A stretch of DNA of 64,000 nt. It comes from an uncultured Ruminococcus sp. Its GTDB lineage: Bacteria; Bacillota; Clostridia; Oscillospirales; Acutalibacteraceae. Below the pieces are notes generated by a model. The model did no database searches and was not told the DNA's origin. It saw nothing but the letters and a program-made list of their open reading frames with translations. The translations under genes and the position numbers were made by a program. Below, in pieces: positions 28,421-35,452 of this stretch. Within the stretch, counting starts at the first letter, position 1. Every line of letters starts with the position of its first letter. The stretch spans positions 1-64,000 of the forward strand of contig CACXFS010000002.1 in NCBI GenBank assembly GCA_902766885.1. The letters run 5' to 3'.

Positions 28421-30373
28421 TTATGTGCTTTCTATATCGTCAAGCACGCTGTCGATTACGGAGAGGAGTTTCTGATATGCAAGCTCTTTGGTTGTATTTT
28501 CAAGCTGTGCCGCCGCCATAGTCTGGTGACCGCCGCCGCCGAGCTGTTCCATAATTATCTGAACATTCAGCTTACCGTAGCTTCGTGCCGATATATTCAT
28601 TCTGTTGTTGTCCTCAAAAATTACAAACGACGCATCCACTCCCTGTAGGGTGAGCATTTCATCGGCAGCCTGAGCCGCCGCAAGCCTGATATCATCAGTA
28701 TGCTTTTTTGAAACGGAAACTGCGCAGCCTCTGTAGATATTTGAGCTGCAGACAATCTCTACCTTTTCACGGTATGTATCAATGCTGTCGGAGAACATTC
28801 CCTTTACGGTGAGCGTATTTGCACCTTTTTTGCGAAGATAAGCAGCCGCTTCAAAGGTGCGCACTCCCGTTTTGAGGACAAAATTCTTTGTGTCAAGCAT
28901 AATTCCTGCAAGAAGTGCGTCAGCCTGAACATAACCGAGGGGTTTGTCATCAAGACAGCCTATAATCTCACTGCACATCTCTGCTGCTGATGATGCAGAC
29001 GGCTCGTGACAGAACACAAGCGCATTGTCTATGTAATTTACAGCCTTTCTGTGGTGGTCGATTACAACAACTCTTTTACACTTTTCGTAAAGCTGTGCAC
29101 TTTCAAGAGAATTTTTGAGGTGAGTATCAACTATAATAAGCAATGTTTTGGGCGTTACACCTCTGATTGCTTCGTCAGGCGTTATAAAAATGCCTGTATC
29201 AATTCGGTCTTCAACGTATGAAACAAGCTGTTTTGCCATTGAGGTTTCCTTGTCAATGACAATTTTGCAGTAGCGTCGGAAGGACTTTTCCATAATGCAC
29301 TGAAGTCCGACAGCCGAGCCTACGCAGTCAAGGTCGGAAAAGCGGTGTCCCATAATGAACACCTTGTCGCAGTCCGCAGCCGCACGGCTTATTGCATTGG
29401 CAATTACACGCATTCTTACCTTGCTGACCTTTTCAGCAGCAGCGGCAGTACCGCCGAAAAATTCATAGCTGTTGTCCTTTATTACGGCTACCTGATCGCC
29501 GCCCCTGCCAAGCGCCATTTCAAGCGCCTTTCGAGCGTTGATTTCGCTGTCCTTAAGCGACTTTGAGCCACGGCAGAGTCCGACGGAGATTGTTGCAATA
29601 TGATTGTTAACATTGATTGAGCGGATTTCTTTAAGAATCGGAAACTTCTGCGCAATCATTTTTTCAACGTCGGAATCTCTGAAAATTATAATATAACGGT
29701 TAGTACCGATTTTTTTGTAGAGTGCCCCGTACTCAGCCGCCCATTTCTGTAGATTTGTTTCTACAGTCAGGCTGACCTCTGAATAAGCCTCGTCTGAGTC
29801 GCTTGAAAAATCCTCTGCATTGTCAAAGGTGATAATCGCAACACAGGGCAGGCTTGCCTGATACTCACGCACCATTGACTTGTAGTATGTATTTTCGATG
29901 AAATGACATATTACTCCGTCACCGACTGACAGACAGAAAACGGTGTACTCCCTGCCGTCAACGGCAACGTCCTCGCCCTCACCATCCTTGATATCTTCAA
30001 TATCAAAGCCTGAAAGATAGGAGTTGATATTTTCACCTTCGGGGCTTTTTCCCCCGCACATTGCTTTTCGGAATCGTGCGTTGCACCAGAGAATATCGCC
30101 CTGAGAGCCTGAAACGGCAACGGGATATTTATATTTTTCAAGATGTTCGGGATTTAATCCCTTGATTTTTTCGGCAGCGCTTTTAACAGTATTGTTGATA
30201 TAGCTGCGAAAACGAAGTGACAAGACGAATACTACCGCAAAAGCCGCTACGGAAATTCCAAGCTCAACATAACACAAAACGATGTTATATTCAAAGGAAG
30301 CAAATGCCATAAGCATCATAACCGCAGCGAAAATTATAAACCACGGAGTAAGCGTCCAATGCTTTTTTCTCAT
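28421..30373 (-). CDS. gdpP: Cyclic-di-AMP phosphodiesterase GdpP (DHH/DHHA1)
   Basis: GdpP hydrolyses c-di-AMP to pApA and so controls osmolyte uptake and wall homeostasis. Two N-terminal transmembrane segments (about 10-55) precede a PAS-like domain (about 75-160), a degenerate GGDEF domain (about 170-300, with GRGGDQVAVI in place of GGDEF), and the DHH/DHHA1 catalytic module (MGHRFSDLDCVGSAVG, IVDTH and VVVIDHHRKA, ending with GGGGHQTMAAAQ). The 650-residue length is typical. It is cotranscribed with rnj upstream and rplI-dnaB downstream. Confidence 0.95.
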   Translation of the reverse strand: MRKKHWTLTPWFIIFAAVMMLMAFASFEYNIVLCYVELGISVAAFAVVFVLSLRFRSYINNTVKSAAEKIKGLNPEHLEKYKYPVAVSGSQGDILWCNARFRKAMCGGKSPEGENINSYLSGFDIEDIKDGEGEDVAVDGREYTVFCLSVGDGVICHFIENTYYKSMVREYQASLPCVAIITFDNAEDFSSDSDEAYSEVSLTVETNLQKWAAEYGALYKKIGTNRYIIIFRDSDVEKMIAQKFPILKEIRSINVNNHIATISVGLCRGSKSLKDSEINARKALEMALGRGGDQVAVIKDNSYEFFGGTAAAAEKVSKVRMRVIANAISRAAADCDKVFIMGHRFSDLDCVGSAVGLQCIMEKSFRRYCKIVIDKETSMAKQLVSYVEDRIDTGIFITPDEAIRGVTPKTLLIIVDTHLKNSLESAQLYEKCKRVVVIDHHRKAVNYIDNALVFCHEPSASSAAEMCSEIIGCLDDKPLGYVQADALLAGIMLDTKNFVLKTGVRTFEAAAYLRKKGANTLTVKGMFSDSIDTYREKVEIVCSSNIYRGCAVSVSKKHTDDIRLAAAQAADEMLTLQGVDASFVIFEDNNRMNISARSYGKLNVQIIMEQLGGGGHQTMAAAQLENTTKELAYQKLLSVIDSVLDDIEST

Positions 30374-30390
30374 ATTATCCCTCTGCTAAG

Positions 30391-30453
30391 TCGAGTGCCT
30401 CGACACGCAAATCGGGCAGACAGGTTGATATTTTCAAATCTGCTTTGCCCGAC
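30391..30453 (-). repeat. Structured dispersed repeat, copy 1
   Basis: A 63-bp element in the rnj-gdpP gap matches copy 2 at 49535-49597 at 55 of 63 positions by hand alignment. On the minus strand it folds as TCGGGCA/TGCCCGA with inner CAG/CTG and TTGA/TCAA pairs, and then a small TCGAG/CTCGA hairpin. Weaker similarity extends about 25 bp further upstream in both copies. Confidence 0.75.
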
Positions 30454-30488
30454 CGGTTCGGAGCAATTTAAATAAAGTTGTCTTTTAA

Positions 30489-30514
30489 GGACGCTCGGGA
30501 AAGCTGTCCCTATC
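30489..30514 (-). repeat. Hairpin-plus-GTAG-like repeat unit
   Basis: The minus strand reads ATAGGGAC and ends in GTCC after an imperfect stem (GGAC/GTCC plus CT/AG). It abuts the 3' end of rnj. Confidence 0.45.
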
Positions 30515-30518
30515 AGTA

Positions 30519-32375
30519 TTATACCTCCTGTAAGATAGGAAGTATCATAGGTGCACGGCGTGTTTTCTGACCAATCAGCTTTGCCACGTCGTCCTTTATA
30601 CGGTTTTTGATTACGCCCCACTCGTGAATATTATTTTCGGCACAATCCTCAAGAATATTAAGAGCAACTCTTTTGACTTCTTCGAGAAGTCCCTCGCTCT
30701 CACGGACATAGACAAAGCCTCGTGAAACAATGTCCGGTCCGCTGATTACGTGGCCGTCATAAACATCGAGTGACGCAACAATTATTATAAGTCCATCCTG
30801 ACCGAGATGCTTACGGTCACGAAGAACTATGCTACCTACGTCGCCTACGCCGAGTCCGTCAACAAACACCTTGCCTGCCTGAACGGGCGCAAGCTCTTTC
30901 ATATAATTCTCGTTGATTTCGACAACACTGCCGACATCTCCGATAAATATATTCTTTCTTTCCATTCCAAGATACTGGGCAAGCTCCGCATGTTTCTGAA
31001 GATGCTTTTGCTCACCGTGAACGGGAATAAAGTATTTTGGCTTGACAAGGCGGTGTATAATTTTAAGTTCCTCCTGACAGGCGTGTCCCGAAACGTGAAC
31101 GTCGTACATAGATTCGTAGATAACCTTACAGCCCTTTTTGAGGAGCTCGTCAACTACGTTTCCGACTGTTTTTTCGTTGCCGGGAATTGGGTTTGCAGAA
31201 ATGATAATAAAATCACCCTCGCCCACCATAACCTTGCGGTGATCTGAGTAAGCCATTCTCGACAGTGCGCTCATTGGCTCGCCCTGACTGCCCGTTGTAA
31301 CAAGTACAACCTGCTGAGGCATAAACTTGTCAAGCATATCAATATCTATAATTATATTTTCGGGCACATGGAGATAGCCCAGACTGTTTGCAACGTCCAT
31401 ATAGTTGACCATACTTCTGCCCGAAAAAGCAACTTTTCTGCCGTACTTTTCGGCGCAGTTGATAATCTGCTGAACTCTGTTTACGTTTGAAGCAAATGTT
31501 GCTATGATTATTCTGTAGTTTTCAGCGCTTCTGAAAAGGCTGTCAAGGCTGTCGGATACCATTCTTTCTGTGGGTGTGTAGCCTGAACGGTTGGCGTTTG
31601 TGCTTTCTGCAAGAAGTGCAAGAACTCCCTCGTCACCTACTCTTGCAATGCTTGAAAGGTCAATCATATCACCCGTAATCGGTGTGCAGTCAATTTTGAA
31701 GTCGCCCGTATGAACGATAGTACCTGCGGGAGTTTTGATTGCAAAAGCAACTGCATCGGGAATTGAGTGGTTGACATGAATAAACTGTACGCTCATACAG
31801 CCAAGCTTTATTGTATCGCCTGCGTTTACAACGTTAAGCTGAGTTTTATTGTAGAGGCTATGCTCCTTGAGCTTGTTGCCGACAAGTCCCAAGGTAAGCG
31901 GAGTGCCGTATATCGGCACGTTAACCTTTGAAAGAAGAAACGGCAGACCGCCGATGTGGTCCTCGTGACCGTGAGTAAGGACTATGCCCTTTACCCTTTC
32001 GTAATTCTGCTCAATGTATGAAAAATCGGGAATTACAAGGTCAACGCCGAGCATATCGCCGTCGGGAAACGCCATTCCGCAATCGACGATTATTATATCA
32101 TTTTCACATTCAATAAGTGTGATATTCTTTCCGATTTCATTAAGTCCGCCGAGAAAAGCAATTTTAACCGACGGCTTACGCACAACTTTTTGTGCTCCGT
32201 TCCTTACATAAGGCTTTTTCTTGTAGCTTTTCTTTCCTTTCATTGAAAAGTCATTACCCGTACGGCTCTGTGTGTTAAACGAACCCTTTACAAACTGCTT
32301 AGAATTGTTTTTCTTACCCTTTGAGTACCTGTTTTGCTTGACATTATAATTTTCTTTTCTTGTTTCTGTACTCAC
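30519..32375 (-). CDS. rnj: Ribonuclease J
   Basis: RNase J is a metallo-beta-lactamase/beta-CASP nuclease with 5'-exonuclease and endonuclease activity, central to mRNA turnover in Firmicutes. A Lys/Asn-rich basic N-terminal extension of about 65 residues precedes the catalytic core. Metal motifs are LTHGHEDHIGGLP, VNHSIPDA and HTGDFKID; the beta-CASP part contains ATFASNVNRVQQI, SGRSMV and HVSGHACQEELK. A C-terminal domain follows. The GTG start has GGAGGT 6 nt upstream. 618 residues. Confidence 0.95.
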   Translation of the reverse strand: MSTETRKENYNVKQNRYSKGKKNNSKQFVKGSFNTQSRTGNDFSMKGKKSYKKKPYVRNGAQKVVRKPSVKIAFLGGLNEIGKNITLIECENDIIIVDCGMAFPDGDMLGVDLVIPDFSYIEQNYERVKGIVLTHGHEDHIGGLPFLLSKVNVPIYGTPLTLGLVGNKLKEHSLYNKTQLNVVNAGDTIKLGCMSVQFIHVNHSIPDAVAFAIKTPAGTIVHTGDFKIDCTPITGDMIDLSSIARVGDEGVLALLAESTNANRSGYTPTERMVSDSLDSLFRSAENYRIIIATFASNVNRVQQIINCAEKYGRKVAFSGRSMVNYMDVANSLGYLHVPENIIIDIDMLDKFMPQQVVLVTTGSQGEPMSALSRMAYSDHRKVMVGEGDFIIISANPIPGNEKTVGNVVDELLKKGCKVIYESMYDVHVSGHACQEELKIIHRLVKPKYFIPVHGEQKHLQKHAELAQYLGMERKNIFIGDVGSVVEINENYMKELAPVQAGKVFVDGLGVGDVGSIVLRDRKHLGQDGLIIIVASLDVYDGHVISGPDIVSRGFVYVRESEGLLEEVKRVALNILEDCAENNIHEWGVIKNRIKDDVAKLIGQKTRRAPMILPILQEV

Positions 32376-32592
32376 AAATTTACCTCCATATTTTCTTTAA
32401 ATTCTGAAATAATATATAGAAAGGCTTTTATTCTCCTGTCAAAGACGAATATTTAACGACCATATTCAAGGGAGCGTAAAAGCTTTCTTTTATAATCCGT
32501 CAGCATCAAACGGATTTATTCCCTGTAATAATAAATAAAAAAATACTGCAACAAAATAAGCATATACTGCTCCGAGTATATATATTCATATT

Positions 32593-32622
32593 ATTTTAAC
32601 TCAAATACCTTAATTATGTCAA
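32593..32622 (-). promoter_or_regulatory. Promoter of rnj
   Basis: TTGACA, an 18-bp spacer and TAAAAT are found on the minus strand, giving an unusually long untranslated leader before the GTG at 32375. Confidence 0.65.
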
Positions 32623-32766
32623 TACGTTAAAAGAAATATAATATATATTTTAGTTTGAGAGAGTAAATTCTTACAAAATTAATAGGAATTTGAATTCTAT
32701 TATAAAAATCCGGCACTTTTATTAATATTATGCTCTGCTTTTGGCAAAATAATAACTAAATAATGG

Positions 32767-32795
32767 TTGCATTTGTGATTTATGCGTATTATAAT
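32767..32795 (+). promoter_or_regulatory. Promoter of rnhA-nifS-nifU
   Basis: TTGCAT, a 17-bp spacer and TATAAT. The expected transcript start (about 32802) lies downstream of an in-frame ATG at 32782, which rules that ATG out as the rnhA start. Confidence 0.7.
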
Positions 32796-32826
32796 ATTAG
32801 TCGAACGTCAATTAAGGAGAATACGC

Positions 32827-33264
32827 TTGAAACAGGTTGAAATTTTTACCGACGGCGCTTGCAGCGGAAATCCGGGACCCGGTGGCTGGGGTGCAGTTCT
32901 GCGCTACAACGGACACGAACGCGAGCTGTCGGGCGGAGAAGCAAATACAACTAACAACAGAATGGAGCTTTCCGCAGTAATCAATGCGCTCAGCGCACTC
33001 AAGGAGCCGTGCAAGGTAACACTTTACAGCGATTCCCAGTATGTATGCAACGCTTTAAAGCTCGGCTGGGCTAAAAAATGGAAGGCAAACAACTGGATGC
33101 GCAACAAAAAAGAACCTGCGCTCAATCCCGAGCTATGGGACAGGCTTTTAAAGCTCTGCGACATTCACGAAGTTGATGTTATATGGGTAAAAGGTCACGC
33201 CGGCCACCCTGAAAACGAAAGGTGCGACCGACTCGCTGTTGCTGCGGCACAGCAATATGCATAA
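32827..33264 (+). CDS. rnhA: Ribonuclease HI
   Basis: RNase HI degrades the RNA strand of RNA-DNA hybrids. The catalytic carboxylates are visible in [19 protein letters not shown] (Asp), [10 protein letters not shown] (Glu), LYSDSQYV (Asp) and NERCDRLAV (Asp). The start is TTG at 32827, with AAGGAG 7 nt upstream and the promoter just before, giving 145 residues, the classic length. The next gene, nifS, begins 20 bp later. Confidence 0.95.
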   Translation: MKQVEIFTDGACSGNPGPGGWGAVLRYNGHERELSGGEANTTNNRMELSAVINALSALKEPCKVTLYSDSQYVCNALKLGWAKKWKANNWMRNKKEPALNPELWDRLLKLCDIHEVDVIWVKGHAGHPENERCDRLAVAAAQQYA

Positions 33265-33284
33265 ATCAGACGAAGGTGATATAT

Positions 33285-34478
33285 ATGAGAAACATTTATG
33301 CCGACAACTCGGCTACAACTGCTATTGCACCGTCGGTGCTTGAAAAAATGATGCCCTACCTCACCGAGGTTTACGGCAATCCTTCAAGCCTTTACCGTAT
33401 CGGAGGCAAGGCAAAGGAAGCTGTTGAAAAGTCAAGAGCTAACATAGCAAAAAATCTCGGAGCCGCTTCTCCGAGTGAGATATTCTTCACATCGGGCGGA
33501 AGTGAGTCCGACAACTGGGCATTGAAGGGCGTTTGCCACGCTCTTAAAGCAAAGGGCAAAAAGCACATCATCACTTCAAAATTTGAGCATCACGCTATTC
33601 TTCATACGTGTGCCGCTCTTGAAAAAGATGGTTTTGAAGTAACATATCTTGACGTTTACGAAAACGGTATTGTTAAGCCGGAGGACGTTGAAAACGCTAT
33701 CCGTGAGGATACTGCTATTGTATCTATTATGTATGCTAACAACGAAATCGGCACAATTCAGCCTATTGCCGAAATCGGCACAATCTGCAAAAAACACGGC
33801 GTTCTGTTCCACACCGACGCTGTTCAGGCGGCTGGATATGTAAGAATAAATGTAGTAGAACAGAATATTGACTTGCTTTCAATGACTGCTCACAAAATTC
33901 ACGGTCCTAAGGGCTGCGGCTTGCTTTACGTAAGACGCGGCGTTAAGATAGACAACCTTATCGAGGGCGGTGCTCAGGAGAGAAACAGACGTGCAGGTAC
34001 TGAAAACGTTGCAGGCATCGTCGGTCTTGACGCAGCTCTCCAGCTTTCGGTTGACACAATGGACGAAAGAAACGCAAAGCTTGTAAAAATGCGTGACAGA
34101 CTGATTGACGGACTTTTAAAAATTGAGCGTTCAAGACTCAACGGCGACAGAGTTCACCGTCTGCCGGGTAACGTAAATATGTGCTTTGAGGGAATTGAGG
34201 GCGAAAGCCTATTATTAAAGCTTGACCTCTGCGGAATTTCCGCTTCTTCGGGTTCAGCCTGCACCTCGGGAAGTCTTGACCCAAGCCACGTTCTGCTTGC
34301 AATCGGTCTTCCCCACGAAATTGCTCACGGCAGTATGCGCCTTTCGTTCTCCGACGAAAACACCGAGGAGGATATTGACTATATTCTTGAAAAGGTTCCC
34401 GAAATTGTCAGTTATTTAAGAGCTATGTCACCGCTTTGGGAAAAAATCAAAAAAGACGAAGCGGCTCAGAACTCTTAA
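33285..34478 (+). CDS. nifS: Cysteine desulfurase (NifS/IscS family)
   Basis: This PLP enzyme mobilises sulfur from cysteine for Fe-S clusters and thiolated tRNAs. It starts [18 protein letters not shown], has EHHAIL, the Schiff-base Lys in [14 protein letters not shown], and the mobile persulfide Cys in [21 protein letters not shown]. The long loop at that Cys marks the IscS/NifS (group I) type. The ATG at 33285 follows AAGGTGA. It has 397 residues and is paired with the scaffold gene 46 bp downstream. Confidence 0.95.
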   Translation: MRNIYADNSATTAIAPSVLEKMMPYLTEVYGNPSSLYRIGGKAKEAVEKSRANIAKNLGAASPSEIFFTSGGSESDNWALKGVCHALKAKGKKHIITSKFEHHAILHTCAALEKDGFEVTYLDVYENGIVKPEDVENAIREDTAIVSIMYANNEIGTIQPIAEIGTICKKHGVLFHTDAVQAAGYVRINVVEQNIDLLSMTAHKIHGPKGCGLLYVRRGVKIDNLIEGGAQERNRRAGTENVAGIVGLDAALQLSVDTMDERNAKLVKMRDRLIDGLLKIERSRLNGDRVHRLPGNVNMCFEGIEGESLLLKLDLCGISASSGSACTSGSLDPSHVLLAIGLPHEIAHGSMRLSFSDENTEEDIDYILEKVPEIVSYLRAMSPLWEKIKKDEAAQNS

Positions 34479-34524
34479 TTAATCTATACATTATATTATA
34501 TAAAACAAGGAGGTTTAAAATATT

Positions 34525-34953
34525 ATGGCATATTCCGAAAAGGTTATGGACCATTTTGCAAATCCCCGCAACGTTGGCGAAATCGAAAACGCTGACGGTA
34601 TTGGCGAGGTTGGCAACTCCAAATGCGGAGATATTATGAAAATGTATATCAAGGTTGAGAACGACGTTATTACCGACGTAAAATTCAAGACCTTTGGCTG
34701 CGGTGCCGCAATTGCAACAAGCAGTATGGCTACAGAGATGATAAAAGGCAAGTCAATTAATGACGCTCTCAAGCTTACAAATAAAGCTGTTATGGAGGCT
34801 CTTGACGGACTTCCGCCGGTAAAGGTACATTGCTCCGTTCTTGCAGAGCAGGCAATTAAAGCCGCTATTTCCGATTACTACACACGCAAGGGAATTGACC
34901 CCGAACCGTTTGTTGGAAAAGTTCCCGAGTGCGACGAGTGCGGCTGCCACTGA
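34525..34953 (+). CDS. nifU: Fe-S cluster assembly scaffold, IscU/NifU N-terminal type
   Basis: This is the scaffold that receives sulfur from the adjacent desulfurase. It opens with YSEKVMDHFANPRNVGEIENADGIGEVGN. The three ligand cysteines are in GNSKCGD, KTFGCGAAIA and VHCSVLAEQAI. AGGAGG lies upstream of the ATG. The C-terminus carries an additional Cys/His tail (CDECGCH), which may bind metal. 142 residues. Confidence 0.94.
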   Translation: MAYSEKVMDHFANPRNVGEIENADGIGEVGNSKCGDIMKMYIKVENDVITDVKFKTFGCGAAIATSSMATEMIKGKSINDALKLTNKAVMEALDGLPPVKVHCSVLAEQAIKAAISDYYTRKGIDPEPFVGKVPECDECGCH

Positions 34954-34978
34954 TTTGAAAGATTAATATAGAATTTAG

Positions 34979-35010
34979 GACTGTTCATTTTATGTGAACA
35001 GTCTTTTTTA
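34979..35010 (+). terminator. Terminator of the rnhA-nifS-nifU transcript
   Basis: GACTGTTCA and TGAACAGTC form a stem, followed by a T run. Confidence 0.9.
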
Positions 35011-35062
35011 TTTGTTCTAAAAATTCAAAAGCTAATATTTTATTTCATATTTTGTCCGTATC

Positions 35063-35091
35063 TTGTCACGGTTGGTATGTTATTATATAGA
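35063..35091 (+). promoter_or_regulatory. Promoter of the 11-codon transcription unit
   Basis: TTGTCA, a 17-bp spacer and TATAGA lie 45 bp upstream of the small ORF and after the nifU terminator, so the unit is independent of nifU. Confidence 0.6.
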
Positions 35092-35135
35092 CGCAACAAA
35101 GGAAAACAAACCGAAATACCGAAAGGAGATACGTT

Positions 35136-35171
35136 ATGATTTACATTTTACGTTGGATTTTCAAAGACTGA
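35136..35171 (+). CDS. 11-residue small protein or leader peptide (MIYILRWIFKD)
   Basis: A tiny ORF has an excellent ribosome binding site (GAAAGGAGA, 6-7 nt before ATG). It encodes a hydrophobic and aromatic segment (IYILRWIF) ended by Lys-Asp, and then stops. It lies between its own promoter and a strong terminator about 30 bp later, so no downstream gene on this strand is read by it. Two copies of AAGACTGATTA follow the frame (the first overlaps the stop codon). It may be a membrane-active micropeptide, or the ORF of a regulatory RNA. I know of no named family that matches. The call rests only on the signals in the DNA. Confidence 0.5.
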   Translation: MIYILRWIFKD

Positions 35172-35198
35172 TTAAAGACTGATTATAATATATTAAAG

Positions 35199-35240
35199 AA
35201 AAGGTCAGGACTCTTTTGAATGAATCCTGACCTTTTTCTT
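35199..35240. terminator. Terminator of the small-ORF unit, shared with copA
   Basis: AAAGGTCAGGA and TCCTGACCTTT form an 11-bp stem with TTTTTCTTTT following on the plus strand. The minus strand has TTTTCTTTAA, so it probably also ends the convergent csoR-copA transcript. Confidence 0.85.
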
Positions 35241-35248
35241 TTGCAGTT

Positions 35249-35452
35249 TTATTCAATAACAGTGTAGCCCTTGTCCTCTACCGCCTTTTTCAGCATTTCG
35301 AACGGAACGTCCTTTTCAAGTGTTACAACGGCTGTTCCCTTTTCGTGGCTTGCAACAGCCTGTGTTACGCCATCAAGCTCTTCAAGCGTTTTTTTGACTG
35401 TTGCCTCGCAGTGAGGACACATCATTCCTTCAATTTTAATTGTCTTTTCCAT
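35249..35452 (-). CDS. copZ: CopZ-like copper chaperone nested in frame at the 3' end of copA
   Basis: An internal ATG in the copA frame is preceded by AAGGAG at 8 nt. It would give a free 67-residue heavy-metal-associated domain beginning [21 protein letters not shown] and ending KGYTVIE, exactly the size of stand-alone CopZ. The metal site is CPHC. Because copA has no stop before it, the same codons also form the C-terminal domain of the ATPase. The ribosome binding site falls in codons for a Lys/Glu-rich linker with no obvious structural role. Production of the free form is inference. Confidence 0.6.
   Translation of the reverse strand: MEKTIKIEGMMCPHCEATVKKTLEELDGVTQAVASHEKGTAVVTLEKDVPFEMLKKAVEDKGYTVIE

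Larger units (their letters stand above)
32376..32826. other. Divergent regulatory region between rnj and rnhA
   Basis: This AT-rich stretch of 451 bp holds no gene. It contains the rnj promoter (32593-32622), a rnj leader of about 210 nt with two small hairpins (AATCCGT/ACGGATT at 32494-32516 and GAATAT/ATATTC at 32448-32467), and the rnhA promoter (32767-32795). Confidence 0.6.

Noticed and set aside
30370..30621. 83-codon open frame spanning the rnj end, a repeat unit and the dispersed repeat
   Set aside because: Half of it overlaps rnj out of frame, and the rest is structured repeat DNA; no ribosome binding site.
35136..35171. Small ORF as a leader peptide attenuating a downstream gene
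   Set aside because: The terminator directly follows, and the next gene, copA, is on the opposite strand, so there is nothing to attenuate.
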